The notes beneath the pieces were generated by a model, which saw only the letters and a list, made by a program, of their open reading frames with translations, had not been told where the DNA came from and searched no databases. The position numbers and the translations under genes are program-made. DNA of 64,000 nt from an uncultured Rhodospirillaceae bacterium (GTDB lineage Bacteria > Pseudomonadota > Alphaproteobacteria > Azospirillales > Azospirillaceae). The stretch spans positions 588,821 through 652,820 of the forward strand of contig CALBDS010000004.1 of NCBI GenBank assembly GCA_937927415.1. Reading direction: 5' to 3'. Positions 54,614-63,033 of the stretch are shown here, in pieces. How positions within the stretch are numbered: the first letter of the stretch is position 1; the number at the start of each line of letters is the position of its first letter.

Positions 54614-55627
54614 ATGATCATGAAGCGCTGGGAAATGGACGCGTTCGGGCGTGCAAGTCTGCGGTTGAGAGAGGTGGCGGTGCCTGAGCCGGGCCCGGGC
54701 GAGGTTCTGGTGAAGGTGGCGGCGGTCTCGTTGAACTACCGCGACAAGATGATGATCGAGAACGGCATGGGCGGGACGGTGGGTTTCCCCTTCACGCCGG
54801 CCTCGGATCTCGCTGGCACCATCGCCGCTGTCGGCGCGGGTGCGACACGCTTCCGGACGGGGGACCGCGTCATCTCGACCTTCACCCCCGGTTGGATCGA
54901 TGGTAGGCCGGCCGGCAATGCCAGGGTGCTGCCCGGCCGCGCCCTCGGCGGCGCCCTTCCGGGCGTCCTGGCGGAGTATGTCGCCTTTCCCGAATCGTGG
55001 TTCGCCGCTGCACCGAAGAGCCTCGATTCCGCCGGGGCCAGCACGCTGCCCTGCGCCGGTCTCACGGCCTGGTTCGCGCTCGTCGAGCGTGGCGGCCTCA
55101 GGGCCGGCGAGAGCGTGCTGGTCCAGGGCACGGGCGGCGTCGCCCTGTTCGGCCTCCAGATCGCCAAGGCCCAGGGCGCGGAGGTCTTCGTCACCTCGGG
55201 CAGTGGCGAGAAGCGGGAACGCGCCAGGGCGCTCGGTGCCGACCATGCGATCGACCGCAAGGATTGGGTCGGGGCCGTCCACCGCCTCACCGGCGACCGC
55301 GGCATCGACCATATCCTGGAGATCGTCGGCGGCGCCCATCTCGCCCGGTCGCTGGAGGCGGTGGCGGTCCATGGCCGCATCTCGGTGATCGGCGTGCTGG
55401 ACGGCTTCGAGGTTTCCGGACCGGTGCTGAACCTCCTGGTGAAATCGCCGGTCGTGCAGGGGATCGGCGTCGGCCATCGCCGCGCCTTGGAGGATCTCGT
55501 CAGGGCCGTGGACGCGACGGGCCTTTCCCCGGTGATCGACCGGCGCTACGCCATGGACGCGCTGCCGGAGGCGCTCGACCATCTCGACCGCGGCCCCTTC
55601 GGCAAGATCGTCGTCGAGGTCGGCTGA
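54614..55627 (+). CDS. Zinc-independent alcohol dehydrogenase / quinone reductase-like MDR protein
   Basis: 337 residues of the medium-chain dehydrogenase/reductase family. N-terminal GroES-like domain (EVAVPEPGPGEVLVKVAAVS, NYRDKMMIENG) and a Rossmann domain (ESVLVQGTGGVALFGLQIAK). The zinc-ligand Cys residues of classical alcohol dehydrogenases are missing, so quinone- or enone-type substrates are more likely. ATG 54614 or 54620 may be the start. A stable hairpin follows the stop. It is divergent from the frameshifted LysR gene and may be expressed constitutively or not at all if that regulator was an activator. Confidence 0.87.
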   Translation: MIMKRWEMDAFGRASLRLREVAVPEPGPGEVLVKVAAVSLNYRDKMMIENGMGGTVGFPFTPASDLAGTIAAVGAGATRFRTGDRVISTFTPGWIDGRPAGNARVLPGRALGGALPGVLAEYVAFPESWFAAAPKSLDSAGASTLPCAGLTAWFALVERGGLRAGESVLVQGTGGVALFGLQIAKAQGAEVFVTSGSGEKRERARALGADHAIDRKDWVGAVHRLTGDRGIDHILEIVGGAHLARSLEAVAVHGRISVIGVLDGFEVSGPVLNLLVKSPVVQGIGVGHRRALEDLVRAVDATGLSPVIDRRYAMDALPEALDHLDRGPFGKIVVEVG

Positions 55628-55668
55628 CGGCCCGGCGGACTCGGGCTGCTGAGAAAGCCGGCCACAGA

Positions 55669-55700
55669 GGAAACCGGCGGCGATCCCGCTGCCGGTTTCC
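55669..55700 (+). terminator. Hairpin after MDR gene
   Basis: GGAAACCGGC / GCCGGTTTCC, a perfect 10-bp stem with a GC-rich 12-nt loop, lies about 40 nt after the stop at 55627. No clear U-tract. It separates this gene from the next promoter element. Confidence 0.6.
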
Positions 55701-55729
55701 CGACCATGGCTGGCCTTCGAGTGGCATTG

Positions 55730-55773
55730 ATGAATGCAGCTCATAACACCATGCGGTCGATGGCGTCTAATCG
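55730..55773 (+). promoter_or_regulatory. 44-bp shared promoter element, copy A (upstream of YahK-like ADH)
   Basis: Aligns without gaps to copies at 56954, 58857 and 60703. It opens ATGA, has CATAA at columns 13-17, CCATGCG at columns 20-26, and the box CTAATCG at columns 38-44. This copy is the most diverged in its middle. It lies 84 bp upstream of the alcohol dehydrogenase start. Confidence 0.7.
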
Positions 55774-55857
55774 GGCCTGCCGACGCCCGCTACACTCACC
55801 AGACTGGTGTTCTGCCTTGGCGCCTTGAGAGCGGCACAAGGATGAAGGAGCGTTTCG

Positions 55858-56907
55858 ATGACCGTCAAAGCCTATGGCACCTACGCCGGCGACAAGCCCC
55901 TTGAACCGATGGAGATCACGCGGCGGGCTCCCGGCCCGCACGACGTCCAGATCGAGATCGCCTATTGCGGCATCTGCCATTCGGACCTGCATCAGGCGCG
56001 CGCGGAATGGGCCGGCACGCAGTGGCCCTGCGTGCCCGGCCACGAGATCGTCGGGCGCGTCTCGGCGGTCGGCGCGCATGTGGCGGGCTTCCGCGCGGGC
56101 GATCTCGTCGGCGTCGGCTGCATCGTCGACAGTTGTCGGCACTGCGAGGATTGCGGCGACGGGCTGGAGAACTACTGCGACGGCATGGTCGGCACCTACA
56201 ATTTCCCGACCCCCGACGCGCCCGGCCACACGCTCGGCGGCTATTCGCAGCGGATCGTGGTGCACGAGCGCTACGTGCTGCGGATCAGACATCCGGAGGA
56301 GCAACTCGCCGCAGTGGCGCCGCTGCTGTGCGCCGGCATCACCACCTACTCGCCGCTGAAGCACTGGAAGGCCGGTCCGGGCAAGAAGGTCGGCGTGGTC
56401 GGCATCGGCGGGCTCGGCCACATGGGCATCAAGATTGCCCACGCGATGGGCGCGCATGTCGTCGCCTTCACCACCTCGGAATCCAAGCGCGCGGACGCAA
56501 AGGCACTGGGCGCCGACGATGTCGTGGTGTCACGCAACCCCGACGAGATGGCGGCGCACGCCAAGAGCTTCGACCTGATCGTCAACACGGTGGCCGCCCC
56601 GCACGATCTCGACGTCTTCACAACGCTGTTGAAGCGGGACGGGACGATGGTGCTGGTGGGTGCGCCGGCCTCGCCGCACCCCTCGCCCGAGGTGTTCACC
56701 CTGATCACCAAGCGCCGCTCAATCGCCGGCTCGATGATCGGCGGCATCCCGGAGACCCAGGAGATGCTCGACTTCTGCGCCGAGCACGGCATCGTCTCCG
56801 ACATCGAGACGATCCGCGCCGAGCAGATCAACGGGGCCTACGAGCGCATGCTGAAGGGCGACGTGAAGTACCGCTTCGTGATCGACACCGCCTCCCTGGC
56901 CTTCTGA
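55858..56907 (+). CDS. Zinc-dependent NAD(P) alcohol dehydrogenase, YahK/cinnamyl-alcohol type
   Basis: 349 residues. Catalytic zinc ligands in CGICHSDLH and GHEIVGRV; structural zinc Cys residues in CRHCEDCGDGLENYC; Rossmann motif VGIGGLGHMGIKIAHAMGAH. Features match the YahK/AdhC broad-range aldehyde reductases, usually NADPH-dependent. Such enzymes detoxify reactive aldehydes. It is the first of four units carrying the shared 44-bp element, so probably controlled by the LysR at 57876-58769. Confidence 0.92.
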   Translation: MTVKAYGTYAGDKPLEPMEITRRAPGPHDVQIEIAYCGICHSDLHQARAEWAGTQWPCVPGHEIVGRVSAVGAHVAGFRAGDLVGVGCIVDSCRHCEDCGDGLENYCDGMVGTYNFPTPDAPGHTLGGYSQRIVVHERYVLRIRHPEEQLAAVAPLLCAGITTYSPLKHWKAGPGKKVGVVGIGGLGHMGIKIAHAMGAHVVAFTTSESKRADAKALGADDVVVSRNPDEMAAHAKSFDLIVNTVAAPHDLDVFTTLLKRDGTMVLVGAPASPHPSPEVFTLITKRRSIAGSMIGGIPETQEMLDFCAEHGIVSDIETIRAEQINGAYERMLKGDVKYRFVIDTASLAF

Positions 56908-56953
56908 CGGCACGGGCGGCCCGGTCACCCGTGCGCCGGGCGAGGGCTCATTG

Positions 56954-56997
56954 ATGAGCCGGCTCGATAAGGGCTATCGCCCGGCGCCCTCTAATAA
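56954..56997 (+). promoter_or_regulatory. 44-bp shared promoter element, copy B (upstream of CMD-family gene)
   Basis: ATGAGC at columns 1-6, CTCGATAAG at 10-18, and CTAATAA at 38-44, colinear with the other three copies. It lies 89 bp upstream of the start at 57087. The CTAATAA box may serve as the -10 hexamer. Confidence 0.72.
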
Positions 56998-57086
56998 GGC
57001 CGCCCCCTCCGCGCAATCTGACAGCGGCCGCGGAAGGCGCGCCTGCGCTTCCGCACGTTGGAACCGTGACCGAACGGAGATCAAAC

Positions 57087-57872
57087 ATGAAAGCGCTCGC
57101 CGCGACGATTGCGTCGCTCACGTTGTTCGCCTCGTCCTTGGCCCATGCGGGGCAGGCGTCGTCCTCACCAGCTTCCAACTCCGTGACGCTCGACGATGTG
57201 CGGTCGGTATCCCCGGCACTGGAAAGGTTCGCGCAAGGCACCATCCAGGGGGATCTGTGGAAGCGCCCCGGCCTCTCCCCGCGCGACCGCAGCATCGTCA
57301 CGGTGGCAGCACTCATCGCGCGCAACCAGACGGTCGAGATGCCGCGTCATGTCACCCTGGCGCTCGACAACGGCGTCAAGCCCGGTGAGCTGTCCGAGAT
57401 CGTCACCCATCTCGCCTTCTATTCCGGCTGGGCGAACGCCATGGCGGCGGTGGCGGTCACCAAGGACGTGTTCGCCCAGCGCCGCATCGCCACCGACCAG
57501 CTTCCGCCGGCCTCGCCCACGCCGCTTCCCCTCGACGAGGCCACCGAGGCGCGCCGCGCCACGGGCGTGGCGCAGAATTTCGGCGCGGTGGCGCCGGGCA
57601 TGGTGCAGTACACGACCGACGTGCTGTTCCGCGACCTCTGGCTGCGTCCGGACCTCGCGCCGCGCGACCGCAGCCTGGTCACCGTCAGCGCCCTGGTCGC
57701 CTCGGGGCAGGTCGCGCAGATCCCCTACCACCTCAACCGGGCGATGGACAACGGCCTGACCCGCGAGCAGGCGGCCGAGGCGCTCACCCACCTCGCCTTC
57801 TACGCCGGCTGGCCCAACGCCTTTTCGGCGCTGCCCGTCTTCAAGGAGGTCTTCGAGAAGCGCCCCGGCTGA
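57087..57872 (+). CDS. Exported carboxymuconolactone-decarboxylase-family protein, two domains
   Basis: 261 residues: a Sec signal peptide (KALAATIASLTLFASSLAHA) and two tandem CMD/AhpD-like domains, each with RPGLSPRDRSIVTVAALIA- or RPDLAPRDRSLVTVSALVA-type helices and HLAFYSGWANAM / HLAFYAGWPNAF. There is no cysteine anywhere in the protein, so AhpD-type peroxidase chemistry by a CxxC pair is excluded. It acts in the periplasm. Related proteins often neighbour cupins and LysR regulators, as here, but their reaction is not established. ATG 57087 is preferred over a GTG at 57066. Confidence 0.87.
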   Translation: MKALAATIASLTLFASSLAHAGQASSSPASNSVTLDDVRSVSPALERFAQGTIQGDLWKRPGLSPRDRSIVTVAALIARNQTVEMPRHVTLALDNGVKPGELSEIVTHLAFYSGWANAMAAVAVTKDVFAQRRIATDQLPPASPTPLPLDEATEARRATGVAQNFGAVAPGMVQYTTDVLFRDLWLRPDLAPRDRSLVTVSALVASGQVAQIPYHLNRAMDNGLTREQAAEALTHLAFYAGWPNAFSALPVFKEVFEKRPG

Positions 57873-57875
57873 CGC

Positions 57876-58769
57876 TCACCCCCGGTGGCGCAGCACGTCG
57901 ACCAGCAGCGCGAAGGCCGGCGAGGACTGGCGGCGGCTCGGGTAGTAGAGGTGGTATCCCACCCAGGCCGGGCACCAGTCCTCCAGCACCCGCCGCAGTC
58001 GCCCCGCCGCAATGTGCGGCTGCGCCAGATCCTCCGGCACATGGGCCAGCCCGAAGCCGGCCACCGCCGCGTCGAGAATATGGAAGATGCTGTTGAAGAC
58101 GAGCTGGCCGTCCACGCGCACGCGCAGCTCACGGCCGTCCTTCTCGAACTCCCAGGCATAGATCCCCCCGTGGGTGGGGAGCCGCAGGGTGACGCAGCGG
58201 TGGCCGACCAAGTCCTGCGGAACCTCCGGCGACGGATAACGGTCGAAATAGGACGGCGCCCCGACCACCGCGAAGCGGACGTCCGGCCCGATCCGCACCG
58301 CGATCATGTCCTTGGCGACCTGCTCGCCGAAGCGCACCCCGGCGTCATAGCGCTCGGCGACGATGTCGGACAGGCCGTAGTCGTTGGCGAGTTCCACCTT
58401 GATGTCCGGATAGTCGCGCAGAAAGGCCTCCAGCTTCGGCCAGAGCAGGCTACTGATCGCATAATCGGTGGTGGTGATCCGGATGGTGCCGGCCGGCTTC
58501 TCCCGGAACGCGCTGAGCGCGTCGAGTTCGGCCTCGATCTCGTCGAAGCGGGGGCCGACGGTGTGAAGCAGGCGCTCTCCGGCGGCGGTCGGGGACACGC
58601 TGCGCGTGGTGCGGGTCAGCAGCCGCAGGCCGAGCCGTGTCTCCAGTTGGCGGACGGTGTGGCTCAGCGCCGATTGCGACACCCCGAGCTTGGCCGCCGC
58701 CTTGGTGAAGCTGCGTTCCCGCGCGACGGCCAGGAAGGCGAGGAGGTCGTTGACGCTTTCGCGCGGCAT
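57876..58769 (-). CDS. LysR-family regulator of the redox island
   Basis: 297 residues with HTH FTKAAAKLGVSQSALSHTVR and effector domain (GTIRITTTDYAISSLLWPKL onwards) of the group that controls aldo/keto reductase, cupin and MFS genes in many proteobacteria. Start ATG 58769. It converges with the CMD gene (3 nt apart) and is divergent from the cytochrome P460 gene, with element C between. As the only intact LysR of the island it is the best candidate to bind all four elements. A related ATGA...TTTCAT sequence at 58771-58785 just before its own start may be for autoregulation. Confidence 0.9.
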   Translation of the reverse strand: MPRESVNDLLAFLAVARERSFTKAAAKLGVSQSALSHTVRQLETRLGLRLLTRTTRSVSPTAAGERLLHTVGPRFDEIEAELDALSAFREKPAGTIRITTTDYAISSLLWPKLEAFLRDYPDIKVELANDYGLSDIVAERYDAGVRFGEQVAKDMIAVRIGPDVRFAVVGAPSYFDRYPSPEVPQDLVGHRCVTLRLPTHGGIYAWEFEKDGRELRVRVDGQLVFNSIFHILDAAVAGFGLAHVPEDLAQPHIAAGRLRRVLEDWCPAWVGYHLYYPSRRQSSPAFALLVDVLRHRG

Positions 58770-58856
58770 TGATGAGCGCTTTTCATGGGATCGGGCGAAT
58801 TGCACCATCCTACCGCAAATCGAGCCGTCGCGTTACCGCCTTCCCGCACCGCATTC

Positions 58857-58900
58857 ATGAGCTGTATCGATAAGCCCATGCGAAACGTGCCGCCTAGTCG
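58857..58900 (+). promoter_or_regulatory. 44-bp shared promoter element, copy C (upstream of cytochrome P460)
   Basis: ATGAGC, then ATCGATAAG at columns 10-18, CCATGCG at 20-26 and CTAGTCG at 38-44. It lies between the divergent LysR and P460 genes, 112 bp from the P460 start, the classical place for a LysR operator. Confidence 0.74.
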
Positions 58901-59012
58901 CGTACCGGCGCCACGGCAAAGATCGCCATCCAGACCGGGTCCTTCACGGCCCGGTGGCGATCCAGGGCCTTCGATGGAGGGCCGGGCGGGACGCCTCTCC
59001 ACCAAGAGGACC

Positions 59013-59489
59013 ATGGTGATGACAGTGAAATCGATCCCGGCCGTTGCGACGGTGCTGGCATTGGGCGTAGCCGCCCCCCTCGCCGGCCCGGCCAGGGCCG
59101 GCGGCGACCTCGTCGCGTTCCCCGAGACCTATGCCGAGGGCGTGCGCTACGCGGTCGTGAGCCGCGGCAGCATCCGGGAGGAGATCTTCACCAGCCGTGC
59201 TGTCATCGACGCGGTGAAAGCGGGCCGGCCACTGCCGAACGGCACGGTGATCACCCTGGTGGACTATCGGGACGGCGCGCTCTTCCGTTACGTCGTGATG
59301 GAGAAGCGCACGGGCTGGGGCGCCGGCTACCCGCCCGAAAAGCGCAACGGGGAGTGGGAATATCAGGCCTTCAACGCCGACAGGTCAGTGAACCAGGACG
59401 AAAACCTCGACCGCTGCTTTTCCTGCCACAAGCCCAGGGAGGGGCAGGACTTCGTGCACACGTTCGACCGGATGAAGGCCGTGCCGTAA
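59013..59489 (+). CDS. Cytochrome P460-family c-type heme protein
   Basis: 158 residues: signal peptide (TVLALGVAAPLAGPARAG), a P460-type beta domain (EGVRYAVVSRGSIREEIF, GAGYPPEKRNGEWEYQAF) and one heme c site CFSCHKP near the C-terminus, followed by DFVHTFDRMK. Cytochrome P460 proteins oxidise hydroxylamine or handle NO and peroxide; some are only electron carriers. The family lysine that cross-links heme in true P460 cannot be assigned by eye. The gene overlaps the MFS start by 1 nt (TAATG). Confidence 0.82.
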   Translation: MVMTVKSIPAVATVLALGVAAPLAGPARAGGDLVAFPETYAEGVRYAVVSRGSIREEIFTSRAVIDAVKAGRPLPNGTVITLVDYRDGALFRYVVMEKRTGWGAGYPPEKRNGEWEYQAFNADRSVNQDENLDRCFSCHKPREGQDFVHTFDRMKAVP

Positions 59490-60682
59490 TGCCCGCCGCT
59501 CCCTCGCCGGTATCAGCCGCCCGGGGCGTCGTGGTGACGCTGCTGCCGATCATGGCGGTGGTGTTGCTGTCCTTCCTGGTCATCGGGCTTGCCCTGCCGG
59601 TGCTTCCGCTTCATGTGCACCAGGGGCTTGGCCTCGACACCGTCGTGGTCGGTCTCGTCGCCGGCAGCCAGTTCATGGCGTCCCTCCTGTCGCGGGTGTG
59701 GGCCGGCCATCACGCCGACAGCCGGGGAGCCAAGCGCGCCGTCGTCACCGGTCTGGCCGGTGCTGCAGGGGCCGGGCTGCTCTACCTGCTGTCGCTCCGC
59801 TTCGCCGACACGCCTACGACGTCCGTCATCATCCTGCTGCTGGGCCGGGCGCTGCTGGGTGCCGCGGAGAGCTTCATCATCACCGGGGCGCTGAGCTGGG
59901 GGCTGGCGCTCGTCGATGCACGCAACGCCGGCACGGTCATGGCCTGGGTTGGAACGGCGATGTACGCCGCCTTCGCGCTTGGCGCACCGGCTGGCACCGC
60001 CCTGTACGCACGTTTCGGCTTCGGGGCGATCGCGCTGGCGACGGTGCTGGTCCCGCTGGCGGCGCTGCTGCTCGTCGCGCCGCTGCGTCCCGTCGCACCA
60101 CAGCCACGCAGCCGCCCCGCCTTCACCAAGGTGGCCGGCGCCGTGTGGATGCCGGGGCTCGGCCTGGCATTGAGCAGCATCGGCTTCGGAGCGACCACCG
60201 CCTTCGTCGCGCTGCTCTTCGTGGACCGTGGCTGGAGTCCGGCTTGGCTCGCTTTCAGCGCGTTCGCGGCGGCCTTCATCCTGGCCCGTGTCCTCTTCGG
60301 TCATCTGCCGGATCGGTTCGGCGGCGCCAGGGTGGCGTTGATCAGCGTGCTGATCGAGGCGGCCGGCCAAGCGTTTATTTGGCTGTCGCCGCGGCCGGGG
60401 CTGGCGTTGATGGGGGCGGTGCTCAGCGGCTTCGGCTATTCGCTCGTCTATCCCGGTCTGGGCGTCGAGGCGGTCCATCGCGTACCGCCGGAAAGCCGCG
60501 GCCTTGCCATGGGGGCCTACACCGCCTTTCTCGATCTGGCGCTGGGGATCGCCAGTCCGGCGCTGGGACTGGTCGCGAGCGGGGCCGGCCTGGGCACGGT
60601 GTTCCTCGTCAGCGCGGTGAGCGTGCTCTGCGCCGCGGCCGTCGCGCTGCGACTCCTCAGGGCACCGGTGGCCATTCGATGA
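59489..60682 (+). CDS. MFS transporter, YhhS/arabinose-efflux type
   Basis: 397 residues with about 12 membrane segments. The MFS loop 2-3 motif reads RVWAGHHADSRGAKRAVVTG, and a second appears as FGHLPDRFGGARVALIS. It resembles efflux proteins of the YhhS family. It is translationally coupled to the P460 gene (TAATG), so both come from the promoter at element C. Probably exports a toxic metabolite; substrate unknown. Confidence 0.88.
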   Translation: MPAAPSPVSAARGVVVTLLPIMAVVLLSFLVIGLALPVLPLHVHQGLGLDTVVVGLVAGSQFMASLLSRVWAGHHADSRGAKRAVVTGLAGAAGAGLLYLLSLRFADTPTTSVIILLLGRALLGAAESFIITGALSWGLALVDARNAGTVMAWVGTAMYAAFALGAPAGTALYARFGFGAIALATVLVPLAALLLVAPLRPVAPQPRSRPAFTKVAGAVWMPGLGLALSSIGFGATTAFVALLFVDRGWSPAWLAFSAFAAAFILARVLFGHLPDRFGGARVALISVLIEAAGQAFIWLSPRPGLALMGAVLSGFGYSLVYPGLGVEAVHRVPPESRGLAMGAYTAFLDLALGIASPALGLVASGAGLGTVFLVSAVSVLCAAAVALRLLRAPVAIR

Positions 60683-60702
60683 CGATGGGATGCCCCGCAC
60701 TC

Positions 60703-60746
60703 ATGAGCGTGATCGATAGGTTCATGCGCAGTCCGACCACTAATCG
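60703..60746 (+). promoter_or_regulatory. 44-bp shared promoter element, copy D (upstream of cupin genes)
   Basis: ATGAGC, ATCGATAGG at columns 10-18, TCATGCG at 20-26, CTAATCG at 38-44. It lies 73 bp upstream of the first cupin gene. Closest in sequence to copy C. Confidence 0.74.
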
Positions 60747-60819
60747 CGCCTGCGGACGCGGATTACATGTTCAGCCAGCAGCCCGCAGCCCCCAGGGGCG
60801 AAGACCGGAGATCGACACC

Positions 60820-61215
60820 ATGAACATCACGCGCGTCGGCTCGCAGCCATCCGCCAAGGGACCGGCCGAGTGGTTCACCGGCACGGTCCGCATCGACCCG
60901 CTGTTTCAGGCGAACGCCCCGGCGCGAGCCACCTCGGCCAGCGTCACCTTCGAGCCTGGCGCCCGCACGGCATGGCACACCCACCCGCTGGGGCAGACGC
61001 TGATCGTCACCGCCGGCTGCGGCCGGGTGCAGCGCGAGGGCGGCCCGATCGAGGAGATCCGTCCCGGCGACGTGGTCTGGTTCCCGCCGGGCGAGAAGCA
61101 CTGGCACGGCGCCGCCCCCACCACGTCGATGACGCACATCGCGATCCAGGAACAGCTCGACGGCAAGGCCGTGGACTGGATGGAAAAGGTGACGGACGAG
61201 CAATACGGCGGGTGA
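60820..61215 (+). CDS. Cupin-domain protein, cytoplasmic
   Basis: 131 residues with a single cupin: motif 1 GARTAWHTHPLGQTLIVTAG and motif 2 GDVVWFPPGEKHWHGAAPTT, giving the usual His/His/Glu-or-Gln/His metal set. It ends MEKVTDEQYGG. No signal peptide. Closely related to the exported cupin 95 nt downstream, sharing the same ending; they look like a duplication in which one copy gained or lost an export signal. Such cupins often accompany CMD proteins and LysR regulators; activity unassigned. Confidence 0.88.
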   Translation: MNITRVGSQPSAKGPAEWFTGTVRIDPLFQANAPARATSASVTFEPGARTAWHTHPLGQTLIVTAGCGRVQREGGPIEEIRPGDVVWFPPGEKHWHGAAPTTSMTHIAIQEQLDGKAVDWMEKVTDEQYGG

Positions 61216-61310
61216 GGCATCGCCAAACGCCAGGGGCCGGGCTGCGGATTCCCGCGCCAAGCGCGGCCGGCATGCTTCGGAACCATAAGAAAACCCAGGA
61301 AAGGACAGTG

Positions 61311-61775
61311 ATGAAAACGCTTGTCGCGACGGCCTTCTCCCTCGCTCTCGTCGGTGCGGCACCGGCCTTTGCCGAAAGCATGGTGGTCTCCCCGAACGGC
61401 TCGCGGCCTTCGGCCAAGGGGTCGGCTCAGACCTTCACGGGAGCCGTCGTGGTGGATCCCCTCTATGCGGCCAACGAGCACACATCGTCGTCGGGCGGCC
61501 TCGTCACCTTCGAGCCGGGCGCGCGGTCCGCGTGGCATACCCATCCGGCCGGCCAGACACTCATCGTCACTGCCGGGACGGGATGGGTGCAGGAGGAGGG
61601 CGGCGCCAAGCGGGAGATCAAGCCGGGCGACGTCATCTGGACGCCGCCGGGCGTGAAGCACTGGCATGGCGCCACCGCCACCAACGGCATGAGCCACATC
61701 GCCATCACCAACGTGGTCGGCGGAAGGAACGTCGATTGGATGGAAAAGGTGACGGACGAGCAATACGGCAGGTGA
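61311..61775 (+). CDS. Cupin-domain protein, exported
   Basis: 154 residues: signal peptide (TLVATAFSLALVGAAPAFAE) and a cupin with GARSAWHTHPAGQTLIVTAG and GDVIWTPPGVKHWHGATATN, ending MEKVTDEQYGR. It probably acts in the periplasm, the compartment of the CMD and P460 proteins of the same island, while its sister at 60820 stays inside. AGGAAAGGA precedes the ATG. Last gene before a strong hairpin. Confidence 0.88.
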   Translation: MKTLVATAFSLALVGAAPAFAESMVVSPNGSRPSAKGSAQTFTGAVVVDPLYAANEHTSSSGGLVTFEPGARSAWHTHPAGQTLIVTAGTGWVQEEGGAKREIKPGDVIWTPPGVKHWHGATATNGMSHIAITNVVGGRNVDWMEKVTDEQYGR

Positions 61776-61860
61776 CTGCAAGCTACGAGAAGCAGCCTCC
61801 TCGGCGCAGCGCCCTTTCAGAAAAGAGCCAAATCACTCAGGATGTCGAAAACGAAGCCAT

Positions 61861-61893
61861 CGTCATCACCGACACCAGCAGTCGGTGATGACG
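61861..61893. terminator. Bidirectional hairpin between cupin and virB10-like genes
   Basis: CGTCATCACCGAC / GTCGGTGATGACG, a perfect 13-bp stem with 7-nt loop, in the 259-nt gap between convergent genes. It can serve both strands. The rest of the gap shows no gene. Confidence 0.75.
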
Positions 61894-62034
61894 GCCGCTG
61901 TGCCCTGGGCAGCGGGGAACAGTGCCCCTCTCAAAACCTGAGCACGGGACACCCGCGCATTCCACCGGCCAGCAGCGAACGCTGTGCAGCCGTGACGTGC
62001 TCAGGCCCATAAACGCCTCCTTCCGAATGGCCAC

Positions 62035-63033
62035 TCAGCGATCTCGTCCAAAGTCATCAGCCCATAATCCGCCGCGCAACAGCAGCAGCACAGGCTCCCC
62101 GGCGTCGAGGGTGATGACGGGCGCCCGGTCGAGCAGATCCTTGGCCGCCTTGTCGAGCGGACGGTCGATGCTGTGTCCGAAGATGCCGCCGATCAGGCTG
62201 CCGCCCCCGGTCAGCGCTGCGGCCGCAACATCCACCGCCGTGCTGGCGGCGATCAGCAAGCCGGTCTGGAGCCACGGCACCTCCACCGACCCGGCCAGCC
62301 CCGCCGCACCGGTGGCGTCCGCTCCGACAGCGGCGACACGCACCATGTCATTGCGCGGCCAAGGCCGGGTGATCACCGGGTTGGCCACCTCGATGCGCTT
62401 CTGCCCCTTGGTCACGCCGCTGCCCACGTCCAGCGTCACCACCGAGCCGGCCGGCACCGCCAGGCAGGAGAAGCCGGCGTCCCAGACGTCCTGCGTCACC
62501 CGCGCGGTGACGATGCCGCCGCGCTCGGTCACCACGCGGTTCACCGTCAGCAAGGGGATCGGCGTGCCCGGCGGCACGAAGCAGTCGGAACCGGCGGCGG
62601 CGAAGTCCGACGTTCCGACCTGGGCCGCGGTCACGGCACCGGTGTCCTCCTTGCGGCTCCAGCCACCGACGCCGGCCTCCATCGCCTTCTTGCGCAGGTC
62701 GTCCTCCTTCGGCGGCGCCTTGGCCTGCGGCCGAGGCGTTGGAGGCGGTTCCTTCTTCTCGATGCGGGGTGCCGGTGGCGGCGCCGGTTTGGGCGCCATG
62801 TCCTCGTAGCTGGGCAGCCGCGGCTCCGGCTGCGTCGGGCCGAGAGCGACCGACAGCTTCGGCAAGCCTCCCGCTCCCTGGCTGCGGCCCAGCATGTAGG
62901 CGGCCAGCCCCAGTCCGATCACGACGGCCGCCACCAGCAGGATGCGGACGACGTGCGGACCGGAGGTGATCACCCGGTGGCGGGCCAGCGGATCGGGCGG
63001 CAGCGGCGGCTGGGTGTCGTTGGTCGCGGTCAC
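62035..63033 (-). CDS. VirB10/TrbI-family type IV secretion protein
   Basis: 332 residues. A short cytoplasmic N-terminus, one TM segment at about 28-48 (VVRILLVAAVVIGLGLAAYM), a proline-rich periplasmic linker (KPAPPPAPRIEKKEPPPTPR), then the VirB10 C-terminal barrel (CFVPPGTPIPLLTVNRVVTE, AGSVVTLDVGSGVTKGQKRI). VirB10 spans both membranes and gates the T4SS channel. GTG 63033 is the start: it overlaps the virB9-like stop (GTGA) and has GGAGG upstream; the frame otherwise runs through virB9 without meaning. At 332 residues it is on the short side for the family. Confidence 0.88.
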   Translation of the reverse strand: MTATNDTQPPLPPDPLARHRVITSGPHVVRILLVAAVVIGLGLAAYMLGRSQGAGGLPKLSVALGPTQPEPRLPSYEDMAPKPAPPPAPRIEKKEPPPTPRPQAKAPPKEDDLRKKAMEAGVGGWSRKEDTGAVTAAQVGTSDFAAAGSDCFVPPGTPIPLLTVNRVVTERGGIVTARVTQDVWDAGFSCLAVPAGSVVTLDVGSGVTKGQKRIEVANPVITRPWPRNDMVRVAAVGADATGAAGLAGSVEVPWLQTGLLIAASTAVDVAAAALTGGGSLIGGIFGHSIDRPLDKAAKDLLDRAPVITLDAGEPVLLLLRGGLWADDFGRDR

